Below, piece after piece: positions 16,191 through 24,651 of a DNA stretch of 35,597 nt (position 1 is its first letter; each line of letters starts with the position of its first letter). This stretch comes from Cupriavidus sp. D384 (GTDB taxonomy: Bacteria > Pseudomonadota > Gammaproteobacteria > Burkholderiales > Burkholderiaceae). The translations under genes were made by a program, and so were the position numbers. The notes under the pieces are model-generated. The model made no database searches. It was not told the DNA's origin and saw only the letters and a list, made by a program, of their open reading frames with translations. The stretch lies in the NCBI RefSeq assembly GCF_001652915.1, contig NZ_BBQI01000052.1, positions 1 through 35,597 on the forward strand, read 5' to 3'.

Positions 16191-17105
16191 TCAGGCGGTG
16201 TTGCGTGGATTCAGCGATGCCTGGCCGCGCAGCTGGTCGACGGCCAGGTCGATAAAGGCGCGCACCTTGTGCATGGCGTGCCTGCCCTCGCGGTGGATCA
16301 CATGGATCGGCAGCGGGTCGGGCTCGAAGTCTTCCAGCACGATCCGCAGCCGGCCGTCGCGCAGTTCGTCGGCCACCTGGTAAGACAGCACGCGCGCCAG
16401 CCCGAAGCCGGCCACGGCGGCGGCAATCGCCGAATCGTTGGTAGTGGTTGCCATGCGTGGGGCCAGCCGTATGGGCAGCGGGTCGCCGTCCCGCATAAAG
16501 CGCCATTCGGGCGCCGTGGAGATACCCGTCGTCTGGATCACCGCATGGCGCGCCAGGTCGTCCGGCGATGCAGGCGCGCCGTGTTGCGCCAAATAGTCGG
16601 GGGCGGCGCAGACCACGCGCCGCACATGGCCCACCGGAATGGCCTGCAGCGACGAACTGGGCAGCGGCCCGATCCGCACGCCGACGTCGATGCCCTCGTC
16701 GATAAAATTCACCACGCGATCGATAAACAGGCAGTCGACATCCACCTCCGGGTAGCGGCGCAGGTATTCGACCACCACGGGCGTGACAAAGCGCCGGCCG
16801 AACAGCACCGACGCGGTAATCGACAGGCGCCCGCGCGGCGCCTCGTGCGCGCCGGTGGCGGCCAGTTCGGCCTCGTCGATCTCGGCCAGGATGCGGCGGC
16901 AGTTCTCGTAATAGGCGGTGCCGGTGGCGGTGGGGCGCACCACGCGCGTGGTGCGCGTAAGCAGGCGCACGCCCAGATGCGTTTCCAGATCGGTCACGAT
17001 CCGGCTGACCACGCTCAGCGACGCATCGAGCTTGCGCGCCGCCGGCGTGAAGCCGCCACACTCCACCACCGCCACGTAGGTCTTCATCGCCTGCAGTCGG
17101 TCCAC
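16191..17105 (-). CDS. LysR-type transcriptional regulator (CrgA/DhcR-like)
   Basis: A 304-residue regulator beginning at a GTG at 17105, supported by AGGAGA five bases upstream. The helix-turn-helix is in AVVECGGFTPAARKLDASLS then VVSRIVTDLETHLGVRLLTR; TTRVVRPTATG follows, as in the CrgA-like branch. The effector domain includes RGRLSITASVLFGRRFVTPV and IDEGIDVGVRIGPLPSSSL, the latter near the ligand pocket. It lies on the same strand as the GST and PNPOx-fold genes downstream and 19 bases after the AI-2E-family gene. It may therefore be cotranscribed with the latter and may regulate the GST pair, but neither is proven. Confidence 0.92.
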   Translation of the reverse strand: MDRLQAMKTYVAVVECGGFTPAARKLDASLSVVSRIVTDLETHLGVRLLTRTTRVVRPTATGTAYYENCRRILAEIDEAELAATGAHEAPRGRLSITASVLFGRRFVTPVVVEYLRRYPEVDVDCLFIDRVVNFIDEGIDVGVRIGPLPSSSLQAIPVGHVRRVVCAAPDYLAQHGAPASPDDLARHAVIQTTGISTAPEWRFMRDGDPLPIRLAPRMATTTNDSAIAAAVAGFGLARVLSYQVADELRDGRLRIVLEDFEPDPLPIHVIHREGRHAMHKVRAFIDLAVDQLRGQASLNPRNTA

Positions 17106-17124
17106 GGGATCTCCTGGGCTGGCG

Positions 17125-18183
17125 TCAGCGGGCCGCCGTGTCTTCGGCGTTGTTCAGGTCCCAGCAGGCGATGAACAGGGCGGCAATCAGCGGCCCGATC
17201 ACGAAGCCGTTCAGCCCGAACAGTGCCATGCCGCCCAGCGTGGAGATCAGCACCACATAGTCCGGCATCTGGGTGTCCTTGCCGACCAGGATCGGGCGCA
17301 GCACGTTGTCCACCAGGCCGATCACCAGCACGCCAAAGCCGATCAGCACGCAGCCCTTGAGCACCGAACCGGTCAGCAGGAAGTAGACCGCCACGGGCGA
17401 CCAGATCAGGCCCGCGCCCACTGCCGGCAGCAGCGACAGGAAGGCCATCACCACGCCCCACAGCAGTGCCCCCTGGATGCCAAGCACCGCGAAGATACCG
17501 CCGCCCAGCACGCCCTGCGCCACCGCCACGGCGATATTGCCCTTGACCGTCGCGCGCACGACCGTTGTGAACTTCTGGATCAGGTGCTGCTTGTGGGCGG
17601 CGCTGAGCGGCACGGCCTGGCGCACGCGGCGCGACAGCTGCGGGCCATCGCGCAACAGGAAGAACAGCAGGTACAGCATGATGCCGAAGCCGATCATGAA
17701 CTGGGCCGTGTTCTGGCCGATGCTGAGCGCCCGCGTTGCCAGCAGCTGGCTGGCGGTCAGCGCGCTGGCGCTGAGCTTGTCCTTGAGATCGGAAATGCTG
17801 GCAAGGTCGGCACGCGCCAGCATGTCGCGCACGAACGGCGGTAGTGCGTCGGCGGCGGACTGGAAATAGTGGCCGAAGTTGATGCGGCCCGAGCGGATGT
17901 TGTCGTAGAGGCTGACGCCTTCCTGGATCAGCGACATCGTGATCAGGGTCATCGGCAGGATCACCAGCAGCAGTACCAGCAGCAGGGTGAGCAGCGCGGC
18001 AATATTGTTGCGGCCACGCAGCGCTGCCACCAGCCGCCGCTGCAGCGGCGCAAAGATGATGGCAAGCACCGCGCCCCAGAACACCGCGCCGTAGAAGGGC
18101 AGGAGAATCCAGAAAAATGCGATGGTGACCATCGCCAGCAATAGCAGGAACGTCTTGTGATGCAGACCGGTGGGGTCGGCCAT
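17125..18183 (-). CDS. AI-2E family transporter (PerM/YdiK-like, UPF0118) membrane protein
   Basis: A 352-residue polytopic inner-membrane protein. Helices are evident at TFLLLLAMVTIAFFWILLPF, GAVFWGAVLAIIFAPLQRRL, IAALLTLLLVLLLVILPMTL and, in the second half, FMIGFGIMLYLLFFLLRDGP. The C-terminal family signature follows: GVVMAFLSLLPAVGAGLIWS, LVDNVLRPILVGKDTQMPDY, then VVLISTLGGMALFGLNGFVI. Despite the family name, most members are not shown to export autoinducer-2; some act as ion antiporters. The start at 18183 (MADPTGLHH) is preceded by TGAGGAT. An ATG eleven codons upstream is possible but has a poorer ribosome site. Confidence 0.92.
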   Translation of the reverse strand: MADPTGLHHKTFLLLLAMVTIAFFWILLPFYGAVFWGAVLAIIFAPLQRRLVAALRGRNNIAALLTLLLVLLLVILPMTLITMSLIQEGVSLYDNIRSGRINFGHYFQSAADALPPFVRDMLARADLASISDLKDKLSASALTASQLLATRALSIGQNTAQFMIGFGIMLYLLFFLLRDGPQLSRRVRQAVPLSAAHKQHLIQKFTTVVRATVKGNIAVAVAQGVLGGGIFAVLGIQGALLWGVVMAFLSLLPAVGAGLIWSPVAVYFLLTGSVLKGCVLIGFGVLVIGLVDNVLRPILVGKDTQMPDYVVLISTLGGMALFGLNGFVIGPLIAALFIACWDLNNAEDTAAR

Positions 18184-18264
18184 GGGTCGATCCTCAGATT
18201 GCGAACGAGTGGACATTCTACGATGTTTGCCGGATGGCTCCGGTGGGTGTCCGGCCTCGCACGG

Positions 18265-18687
18265 TCAGTCCGCGTCGGGATGGCTGGTGTCGGAGGGGGG
18301 GCTGGAGCCGGGAGATTCCGCCACCAGGCTGTCCCACATCGACAGCAGCCGAATGGCGCATGGGTACAGGCGGTGTGCGGCGGCGGTGGGGTGCATCGAC
18401 GATGCCTCGCGTACGAACAGCGTGGTGCCGAAGCGATCTTCGAGCCGGCGGATTGCGTAGTGGATGCAGGCCGCCCGGATGCCGGTGTGGCGTTCCGCTG
18501 CAATGGCGGACTCGTGCTGCATCAGCATGACAAAGCGGCGCAGGTGGATGGTGTTGATGTGCCGAAGGGGCAGGGGGCCATGCACGCTGTCCGGCGGACG
18601 GACGGGCAGGGAGACTGCGAGACGCGTGCGGCGCGGTGCGCTGCCGAGAAGTGCGGAGTCCTGCTTTGCTTTATCAATGTCCCACAT
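18265..18687 (-). CDS. Small protein resembling only the DNA-binding domain of LysR regulators
   Basis: A 140-residue protein. Residues about 43-105 align by eye with a LysR winged helix-turn-helix: INTIHLRRFVMLMQHESAIA, then AERHTGIRAACIHYAIRRLE, then DRFGTTLFVREASSMHPTAA. The typical RRLE-x-x-F/L-G-x-x-LF-x-R pattern and the (T)PTAA wing are present. After this only about 35 residues remain, ending in a Ser/Pro/Asp-rich tail (SPGSSPPSDTSHPDAD), so the whole effector-binding domain is missing. About 40 N-terminal residues precede the HTH. The start at 18687 is the first ATG with a nearby GAG; a later start is possible. It lies downstream of ccmH on the same strand and before the AI-2E-family gene. 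It could be a working short repressor or a truncated regulator; both ends look intact rather than frameshifted. Confidence 0.6.
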   Translation of the reverse strand: MWDIDKAKQDSALLGSAPRRTRLAVSLPVRPPDSVHGPLPLRHINTIHLRRFVMLMQHESAIAAERHTGIRAACIHYAIRRLEDRFGTTLFVREASSMHPTAAAHRLYPCAIRLLSMWDSLVAESPGSSPPSDTSHPDAD

Positions 18688-18750
18688 TCTCGTACTGGCC
18701 AAGGCGGTAATGCAATGAGGCCGGATTGTGCAGCGATTCACGGCCCTGGC

Positions 18751-18768
18751 ACTTGTCCCTCGACAAGT
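18751..18768. repeat. Inverted repeat upstream of the HTH-only gene
   Basis: ACTTGTC-CCTC-GACAAGT: seven-base arms with a four-base spacer, located 64-81 bases before the start of the HTH-only gene and about 100 bases after ccmH. It could be an operator for that protein or a small RNA hairpin. No T-tract follows on either strand, so it is not a terminator. A second, weaker inverted repeat (TCGGAA-TT-TTCCGA, 18825-18838) lies nearer the ccmH stop. Nothing else was recognised in the gap 18688-18868. Confidence 0.45.
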
Positions 18769-18868
18769 TGCGGCAGTGTGAGGGGCCACCGATGGCAAGC
18801 GGGGTGCACGACACGCCATCGGCATCGGAATTTTCCGAATAACCGAGTTGGTGGTGATCGTATTTCTA

Positions 18869-19957
18869 CTATTTCGCGGTGGTGGTGGGCGTGGCGGTGG
18901 AAGGGCTGACGCCGGCCTGCCGCGCCGCCGCAAGATTGGCTGCCACGCGGGCCGCTGTCTGCGAGTCCGGCGGCAGCAGGCGGTACAGGTGCTGCCAGTA
19001 GTCGATGGCGCTGCGGGCGTCGCCGCGCTGCGCCGCTGCGCTGGCGGCCAGTGCCAGGCTCTTGGGGTCGTCGGGGTCGGCAGCCAGCGCAGCGCGGATC
19101 TGCTCCATGGCGGCGCCTTCGAGCGAGCCGCCATCGAGGCTTGCCAGCACGTCGGCGTAGTCGGCGCGCAGTGCGGCCACGTCGGGTGCCAGCGCAACGG
19201 CGCGGGCATAGGCCGCCGCCGCATCGTCAAACCGTTCGAGCACCGTGTAGGACCGGGCCAGCATGGCCCAGCCATCGGCATCCTGCGGTTGGGCCTGCAG
19301 GCGCCGCGCCAGTTGGTCGACCATGGATTCGATCTGCGCGATTTCCGGCGTGTGGGCGTCGCCAGACAGGCTGTGCGCATCGTCGGCCTGCATCACGGCG
19401 GCGGGATTGCCCAGGTGCAGGTAGAGCATGGCTGCGGTGGGCGGCAGCATCACGCAAAGCGTGGCCGTGGTCCACTTCGAGCGGGGCCTGCCGTTAGCGG
19501 CAGGCGTGCCGGTGGGGCGGCTCCGCTCTTGCGTCTGCGGGGGCATGGCCGATGCGCCGGGAACGTGCTTGCGTCTGCGCCAGAGCCACCCGGCCACCGC
19601 CACCAGCAACACAAACGGCCCGAGCCACAGCAGCCACGTCGACGGCTTGAACGGTGGATCGTAGAGCACGAAGTCGCCATACCGCTGCACCAGATACTCC
19701 TTGATGGCCCGCTCGCTGGCGCCCTGTGCCAGCTGTGCGCGAATCTGCCGGCGCAGGTCGACCGCCAGTTCGGCGTTCGAATCGGCCAGGGTCTGGTTCT
19801 GGCACACCAGGCAGCGCAGTTGCTGCGAAAGCGCGTGGACGCGCGCATCGAGTTCGGCGTCGGACAACTGCGCGGCGGCGGCCTGCCAGGCCAGTACGGC
19901 CATCAGGCACGCGGCCAGCCATCGGATCAGCGGTGCCGGTCTAGGCTGGATTCGCAC
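18869..19957 (-). CDS. ccmH: Cytochrome c biogenesis protein CcmH (CcmL-CcmI fusion)
   Basis: A 362-residue protein combining the thiol-reducing CcmL/CcmH part with a CcmI-like TPR part, as in the long E. coli-type CcmH. A signal peptide (LAACLMAVLAWQAAAAQ) precedes LRCLVCQNQTLADSNAELA with the redox pair Cys49/Cys52, which accepts or reduces the apocytochrome CXXCH thiols. A membrane helix (TWLLWLGPFVLLVAVAGWLW) separates this from a second membrane segment and TPR repeats (WAMLARSYTVLERFDDAAAA, YARAVALAPDVAAL and later) that hold apocytochrome c for ligation with CcmF. The GTG at 19957 overlaps the end of ccmG by 17 bases. It is the last ccm gene and ends with two consecutive TAG codons. 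Confidence 0.93.
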   Translation of the reverse strand: MRIQPRPAPLIRWLAACLMAVLAWQAAAAQLSDAELDARVHALSQQLRCLVCQNQTLADSNAELAVDLRRQIRAQLAQGASERAIKEYLVQRYGDFVLYDPPFKPSTWLLWLGPFVLLVAVAGWLWRRRKHVPGASAMPPQTQERSRPTGTPAANGRPRSKWTTATLCVMLPPTAAMLYLHLGNPAAVMQADDAHSLSGDAHTPEIAQIESMVDQLARRLQAQPQDADGWAMLARSYTVLERFDDAAAAYARAVALAPDVAALRADYADVLASLDGGSLEGAAMEQIRAALAADPDDPKSLALAASAAAQRGDARSAIDYWQHLYRLLPPDSQTAARVAANLAAARQAGVSPSTATPTTTAK

Positions 19958-20495
19958 GCGGGCCCCCCGATTGCAGCTGCCGCAGCAGCGGCTTGATCTG
20001 CCGTTCCAGCACGTCGGGCGTTACCGGCCCCACCTGGCGGTACCGCACCACGCCCTGGGCGTCGATGATGTAGGTCTCCGGCACGCCATACACGCCGAAG
20101 TCGATGCCGACACGGCCATCGGTGTCGACCCCCGACAGCACATAGGGGTTGCCCATCTGCCGCAGCCAGGCCTGCGCGGCCGGCGCGGTGTCCTTGTAGT
20201 TGAGCCCGTAAAGCGGCACCGGCGATTTCGCGGCGAAGTCCACCAGCACCGGGTGTTCGGTGCGGCAGGCGGTACACCACGACGCCCAGACATTGAGCAT
20301 CCAGACCTTGCCGCGCAGGTCTGCGGCACGCAGCGTCTGTGTGCCGCCCGGGGTATCGAGCACGGGCAGCGCAAACGCCGGCGCCGGCTTGCCGACCAGC
20401 GCCGAAGGCAGTTCGCGCGGGTCATGGCGCAGCCCCGCGCCCAGTGCCACGACCATTGCCAGGAAGATGCCCAGGGGCAGCAGGAAGCGCGTCAT
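19941..20495 (-). CDS. ccmG: Thiol:disulfide interchange protein CcmG (DsbE)
   Basis: A 184-residue membrane-anchored periplasmic thioredoxin. An N-terminal anchor (FLLPLGIFLAMVVALGAGL) is followed by VGKPAPAFALPVLDTPGG, then the active site NVWASWCTACRTEHP (Cys74/Cys77), and VYGVPETYIIDAQGVV with the cis-proline. Its job is to keep apocytochrome c haem-site cysteines reduced, with electrons from DsbD. The CXXC dipeptide is Thr-Ala rather than the Pro-Thr of E. coli CcmG. The start at 20495 overlaps the ccmF stop (ATGA). Extending upstream in frame would translate REP repeats and is rejected. Confidence 0.93.
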   Translation of the reverse strand: MTRFLLPLGIFLAMVVALGAGLRHDPRELPSALVGKPAPAFALPVLDTPGGTQTLRAADLRGKVWMLNVWASWCTACRTEHPVLVDFAAKSPVPLYGLNYKDTAPAAQAWLRQMGNPYVLSGVDTDGRVGIDFGVYGVPETYIIDAQGVVRYRQVGPVTPDVLERQIKPLLRQLQSGGPRANPA

Positions 20496-22594
20496 GGCGG
20501 CGTGGTGCGATCGCGTGGAAGGCTCCCCTCTGCCGCAAGTGGGAGAGGGGCCGGGGGAGAGGGCAGAGGCTTCACGTACGCGACGGCCGCAACTGGAACC
20601 GCCACGCCCTCTCCCACAAGCCCTTTGCCACGGTGCGGCAGAGAGGAACGGATCGCACGCCTCATCCGGTAACGCCGGTCGCAGACGGCCACCAGGCCGC
20701 CCAGTGCCATCAGCGCGCAGCCGGCCCAGATCCATTTCACGAACGGCTTCACGTAGATGCGCACGGCCCAGGTATTCTCGCCGGCTGCTTCGCCGATTGC
20801 CACATACAGGTCGCGCGTGAAGCCGGTATCGATCGCGGCTTCGGTGGTTGGCATGTCCTGGCTGCGATAGATGCGCCGCTCGGTGCCCAGCGTGGTGAGC
20901 AGGCGGCCATCGCGATGGACGGTCATGATGCCGCGCAGCGCTTCGTAGTTGGGGCCCACGGCCGGCAACACCCCCTCGAAGCGGAATGCGTAGCCATCCA
21001 CGGTCACGGTGTCGCCGGGCCGCATCGGCAGTTCGCGCATGGTTTCCTGGCTATTGACCAGCGTGACGCCCGCAATAAAGATCCCGACGCCGGTATGTGC
21101 CAGCTGCATGCCCCAGTAGCCGGCCGGCAATTGCCGCAAGCCTTGCCACCATCGCTGCGGCCTGCCGTGCGCATGCCTGAGCCGCGCGGCCAGGCTGACC
21201 AGCGTCGTGGCGATGCACCAGACGGCCAGCGTCAGGCCCAGGCCGGTCAGGGCCGACCGGTTGCGCAATACCAGCAACAGCCCGACGCCAATAACCAGGC
21301 TCGCCACGGCCGCCCAGCGCAGGCGCCGCGCGATGGGCGGCAGGTCGCCGCGACGCCACCGCGCCAGCGGCGCCGCGCCCATCAGCAGCACGGCGGGCGC
21401 CATCAGCGGTACGAACACCTGCTCGAAGTACGCGGGCCCCACCGACACCTTGCCCAGGTCCAGCACATCCAGCAGCAGCGGATACAGCGTGCCCAGCAGC
21501 ACGGCCGAGGCCGCCACGGCCAGCAGCACGTTATTGGCCAGCAGGAAGGTCTCGCGCGACGCCAGGGTGAAATCGGTGCCGCGTTTCAGTTGCGGGGCAC
21601 GCCAGGCAAAGATCGCCAGGGCCAGGCCGGTGACCAGCCCAAGCAGCGTGAGGATGAAGATGCCGCGCCGGGGATCCACGGCGAATGCATGCACCGACGT
21701 CAGCACGCCGGAGCGCACCAGGAACGTCCCCAGCAGGCTCAGCGAGAACGTGAAGATGGCTAGCAGCGCGGTCCACGCACGGAATGCGCCGCGCTTCTCG
21801 GTCACGGCCAGCGAGTGGATCAGGGCCGTACCGGCCAGCCACGGCATGAACGAGGCGTTCTCGACGGGGTCCCAGAACCACCAGCCGCCCCATCCCAGTT
21901 CGTAGTAGGCCCACATGCTGCCCAGCGCAATGCCCACCGTCAGGAACATCCAGGCCAGGATGGTCCACGGCCGCGACCAGCGCGCCCACGCGGCATCGAG
22001 CCGGCCTTCGAGCAGCGCCGCCAGCGCGAAGGCGAACGCCACGGCAAAGCCCACGTAGCCCATGTAGAGAAACGGCGGGTGGAACACCATGCCGGGGTCC
22101 TGCAGCAGCGGATTCAGGTCGCGGCCCTCCATGGCGCGCGGCAGAAGGCGGATGAACGGGTTGGATGCGAACAGCAGGAACAGCAGCAGGCCGCTGCTGA
22201 TGGCGCCCATCACGCCCAGCACGCGCGCCACGAATGCCAGCGGCAGGCGGCGGCTGAACACGGCCACGGCCAGCGACCAGGCGGCCAGCATCAGCGTCCA
22301 GAGCAGCATCGAGCCTTCATGCCCGCCCCACACGGCGGCCATGCGATAGACCAGCGGCAATGCGCTGTTGGAATTTGCCGCCACGTAGCGCACGCTGAAG
22401 TCGTTGCCGACGAATGCCGCGGTCAGCGACACGTAGGCCGCCAGCACCAGCATGGCCTGCGCCACTGCGGCGGGCCGCGCAAGGGCCATCCACGGCACGA
22501 ACGCGCGGGTGGCACCCGCGAGCGGCAGCACCCCCTGCACCAGCGCGGCGAGCAGGGCACAGATCAGGGCGAAGTGTCCGAGTTCGACGCTCAT
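20492..22594 (-). CDS. ccmF: Haem lyase subunit CcmF, with repeat-derived C-terminal tail
   Basis: A 700-residue polytopic protein that ligates haem from holo-CcmE to apocytochrome c, working with CcmH. It begins [20 protein letters not shown]. It carries the conserved loop [20 protein letters not shown], the haem-handling WWD domain [20 protein letters not shown], and [20 protein letters not shown]. The last clear family segment is [20 protein letters not shown] then DRRYRMRR at about residue 646. From residue about 647 to the end the reading frame passes through two inverted REP-like repeats (20520-20651), giving a Pro/Leu/Gly-rich tail with pieces such as [13 protein letters not shown] and [16 protein letters not shown]. 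The ccmE stop overlaps the start and the ccmG start overlaps the end (both ATGA). Confidence 0.95.
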   Translation of the reverse strand: MSVELGHFALICALLAALVQGVLPLAGATRAFVPWMALARPAAVAQAMLVLAAYVSLTAAFVGNDFSVRYVAANSNSALPLVYRMAAVWGGHEGSMLLWTLMLAAWSLAVAVFSRRLPLAFVARVLGVMGAISSGLLLFLLFASNPFIRLLPRAMEGRDLNPLLQDPGMVFHPPFLYMGYVGFAVAFAFALAALLEGRLDAAWARWSRPWTILAWMFLTVGIALGSMWAYYELGWGGWWFWDPVENASFMPWLAGTALIHSLAVTEKRGAFRAWTALLAIFTFSLSLLGTFLVRSGVLTSVHAFAVDPRRGIFILTLLGLVTGLALAIFAWRAPQLKRGTDFTLASRETFLLANNVLLAVAASAVLLGTLYPLLLDVLDLGKVSVGPAYFEQVFVPLMAPAVLLMGAAPLARWRRGDLPPIARRLRWAAVASLVIGVGLLLVLRNRSALTGLGLTLAVWCIATTLVSLAARLRHAHGRPQRWWQGLRQLPAGYWGMQLAHTGVGIFIAGVTLVNSQETMRELPMRPGDTVTVDGYAFRFEGVLPAVGPNYEALRGIMTVHRDGRLLTTLGTERRIYRSQDMPTTEAAIDTGFTRDLYVAIGEAAGENTWAVRIYVKPFVKWIWAGCALMALGGLVAVCDRRYRMRRAIRSSLPHRGKGLVGEGVAVPVAAVAYVKPLPSPPAPLPLAAEGSLPRDRTTPP
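20520..20651. repeat. Inverted REP/BIME-like pair inside the 3' end of ccmF
   Basis: Copy one (about 20522-20563) reads GCTCCCCTCTGCCGCAAGTG, then GGAGAGGGGCCGGGGGAGAG and GGC, matching the repeat at 9564-9609. Copy two (about 20605-20654) is an inverted, decayed version starting CGCCCTCTCCCACAAG and ending GCGGCAGAGAGG. Unlike the other copies in the window, both lie in translated sequence, in the ccmF frame and just before the ccmG start. Confidence 0.8.
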
Positions 22595-23046
22595 CGTTGT
22601 GCCTTCTGGCTGGCGGAGTCATCGTTGGCGGCGCGCTTGAGTGCTTCGGCGGCTTCCGGCGGCATGTAGTTCTCGTCGTGCTTGGCAAGTACCTCGCTGG
22701 CGACGAAGGTGCCATTGGCATCAAGCGTGCCGCGCGCCACCACGCCCTTGCCTTCGCGGAACAGGTCGGGCAGCAGGCCCTGATAGACCACCGGCACGTC
22801 GTGGCGCGTATCGGTCACCACGAAGCGGAGCTTCAGGGTGCCGTCCTGCCGTTGTACGGAGCCGGGCGCCACCAGGCCGCCCAGCCGGAACGGGCGGGCC
22901 GCCGGGGCCTCGTGCGCGGCAATCTGGCTGGGGCTGAAGAAGAACACCAGATTCGACCGGAAGGCATTGAGCACCAGCGCGAGCGCCACGCCGCCACAGG
23001 CCAGGGCGGCCAGCAACAGTCCCAGACGGCGTTGGCGTGACGTCAT
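22591..23046 (-). CDS. ccmE: Haem chaperone CcmE
   Basis: A 151-residue periplasmic haem carrier anchored by one N-terminal helix ([20 protein letters not shown]). The OB-fold beta domain includes [26 protein letters not shown] and [20 protein letters not shown]. The haem is bound covalently at His123 in [12 protein letters not shown], with Tyr127 as the axial ligand, the usual HxxxY arrangement. It receives haem from CcmABCD and passes it to CcmF/CcmH. The start at 23046 overlaps the ccmD stop and the end overlaps the ccmF start (ATGA junctions). Confidence 0.95.
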   Translation of the reverse strand: MTSRQRRLGLLLAALACGGVALALVLNAFRSNLVFFFSPSQIAAHEAPAARPFRLGGLVAPGSVQRQDGTLKLRFVVTDTRHDVPVVYQGLLPDLFREGKGVVARGTLDANGTFVASEVLAKHDENYMPPEAAEALKRAANDDSASQKAQR

Positions 23047-23168
23047 GGCGTGTCGTCCGGATCCACGGGGCGTTGGCGGCCGCGCCGGGCCAGCCAGAAC
23101 AGTTCGGCCACGATAGCCAGGCAGGCCACGCCGAAGGCGCCGGCGATGTAGGCGGCGTGTCCGCTCAT
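23043..23168 (-). CDS. ccmD: Small haem-exporter subunit CcmD
   Basis: A 41-residue single-helix membrane protein, [20 protein letters not shown] then [15 protein letters not shown]. It has the usual CcmD layout: a short periplasmic start containing Tyr, one membrane helix, and a basic cytoplasmic tail. CcmD is needed to release holo-CcmE from the CcmABC complex. It overlaps ccmC at its start (ATG at 23168, ccmC stop at 23165) and ccmE at its end. It is recognised from size, topology and exact position. Confidence 0.9.
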   Translation of the reverse strand: MSGHAAYIAGAFGVACLAIVAELFWLARRGRQRPVDPDDTP

Positions 23169-23962
23169 GGCGCGATCTCCCGTGCAGTTTCCGCTGCGGT
23201 GGCGTCGTGGACTTCGCCTCGCTCGCGCAGGATGCAGCGCACGCGCACCAGCGCGACGGCAATCGTGTACATCCAGCAGGCCAGCGTCATCGCCAGCATG
23301 CCGGCCAGCATCGTGGCGGCCATGCTTGGGGCCGCCGTCAGGCTGACCGATGCGCCCTGGTGGAGCGTGTTCCACCATTGCACGGAGAAGTAGATCACCG
23401 GCAGGTTGACCACGCCCACCAGCGCCAGCACGGCACTGGCGCGCTCCGCGCGGCGCGGTTCGTCGATGGCCGATTCCAGCGCGATAAAGCCAAGGTAGAG
23501 GAACAGCAGGATCAGTTCCGACGTCAGCCGCGCATCCCAGACCCACCACGTGCCCCAGGTGGGCTTGCCCCACAGCGCGCCGGTCCACAGTGCCAGGAAC
23601 GTGAACATGGCGCCCGTGGGGGCCAGCGCCGATGCCATCATGGCCGACAGCCGCGTGCGCAGGACCAGCGCCAGGGCGCAGTACACGGCCATCACCAGGT
23701 AGATGAACATTGACATCCACGCGGCCGGCACGTGAATGAAGATGATGCGATAGACCTCGCCCTGCTGCGCGTCCGTGGGCGCCACGGCAAAGCCGAGCCA
23801 GAGGCCGACGGCAAGGAACAGCGCGGCCAGCGCGAAGAACCAGGGCGCCAGCCGGCCTGCCAACGGGTAGAAGCGCACGGGCGCGGCCAGGCGTGTCCAG
23901 CGGGCGCGCACGGCGGGCAGGGGGCGGGTGGATGCGTCGGGCAGCGAAGCGTGGCGGGTCAT
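23165..23962 (-). CDS. ccmC: Haem-handling protein CcmC
   Basis: A 265-residue polytopic membrane protein that presents haem to CcmE. The WWD motif is [14 protein letters not shown] (about residues 136-149). Flanking haem-ligand histidines are His77 in [11 protein letters not shown] and the His in WWNTLHQG. Six membrane helices can be traced. The N-terminus is about 30 residues longer than in many CcmC proteins ([18 protein letters not shown]), so a later start cannot be excluded. It lies 20 bases downstream of ccmB and overlaps ccmD. Confidence 0.94.
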   Translation of the reverse strand: MTRHASLPDASTRPLPAVRARWTRLAAPVRFYPLAGRLAPWFFALAALFLAVGLWLGFAVAPTDAQQGEVYRIIFIHVPAAWMSMFIYLVMAVYCALALVLRTRLSAMMASALAPTGAMFTFLALWTGALWGKPTWGTWWVWDARLTSELILLFLYLGFIALESAIDEPRRAERASAVLALVGVVNLPVIYFSVQWWNTLHQGASVSLTAAPSMAATMLAGMLAMTLACWMYTIAVALVRVRCILRERGEVHDATAAETAREIAP

Positions 23963-23982
23963 CGGTCACTCCATCGCATACG

Positions 23983-24651
23983 TCATTCCATCGCAATCCG
24001 CAGGCCGGCTGCGGCCGCCAGCGGGCAGACCAGCAGCGATAACGCCAGGCAGGCGCCCAGCAGCGAGAAATGCGGCGCCACGTCGAGCCCCGCATCGGCG
24101 GCCGCGCCCGCACTGGCGCCAAACACCAGCACGGGGATGGACAGCGGCAGCACCAGGATGCACAGCAGCACGGCACCGCCGCGCACGCCCAGCGTCAGTG
24201 CGGCGCCCACCGCGCCAATCAGGCTCAGTGCCGGCGTGCCGACCAGCAGCGACGCCGACAGCAGTAGCGTGGCACCGGCAGGCAGGCTGTATTGCTGGGC
24301 CAGCAGCGGGGTCAGGACCAGCAGCGGCAACCCGCTGGTCAGCCAGTGCGCGCAGATCTTGCCCAGCACCAGCAGCGCCAGCGGATGTGGCGACAGCAGC
24401 AGCTGGTCCAGGCTGCCATCGGCGTATTCCTGCGCGAACAGGCGCGACAACGACAGCATCGAGGCCAGCAGCGCAGCCACCCAGAGAATGCCCGGCGCCA
24501 GCGCGCGCAACTGCTGCGGGTCGGGGCCGATGGCAAGCGGAAACAGGCTCGACACGATGACGAAGAACACCACGCTTGCCAGCAGGCTGCTGCGCCGCCG
24601 CCACGCGATGGACAGGTCGTGCGCCACCACGGCGCGCAGCGCGCCGATCAT
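23983..24651 (-). CDS. ccmB: Haem exporter membrane subunit CcmB
   Basis: A 222-residue ABC-type membrane subunit partnering CcmA. Starts MIGALRAVVAHDLSIAWRRR, with the typical run LFAQEYADGSLDQLLLSPHP between the early helices and SLPAGATLLLSASLLVGTPA further on. Six hydrophobic helices are visible. With CcmA, CcmC and CcmD it forms the ATP-driven complex that frees haem-loaded CcmE. Its ATG overlaps the ccmA stop by four bases. Confidence 0.94.
   Translation of the reverse strand: MIGALRAVVAHDLSIAWRRRSSLLASVVFFVIVSSLFPLAIGPDPQQLRALAPGILWVAALLASMLSLSRLFAQEYADGSLDQLLLSPHPLALLVLGKICAHWLTSGLPLLVLTPLLAQQYSLPAGATLLLSASLLVGTPALSLIGAVGAALTLGVRGGAVLLCILVLPLSIPVLVFGASAGAAADAGLDVAPHFSLLGACLALSLLVCPLAAAAGLRIAME

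Noticed and set aside
15405..17174. 589-codon plus-strand ORF across the GST and LysR genes
   Set aside because: It spans two well-supported minus-strand genes and their gap, and the product has only shadow-like Arg/Gly/His-rich composition.
17125..18183. Naming the AI-2E-family gene as a quorum-signal exporter
   Set aside because: The family name is historical and covers proteins with other roles; nothing in the context (no luxS or lsr genes) supports autoinducer-2 transport.
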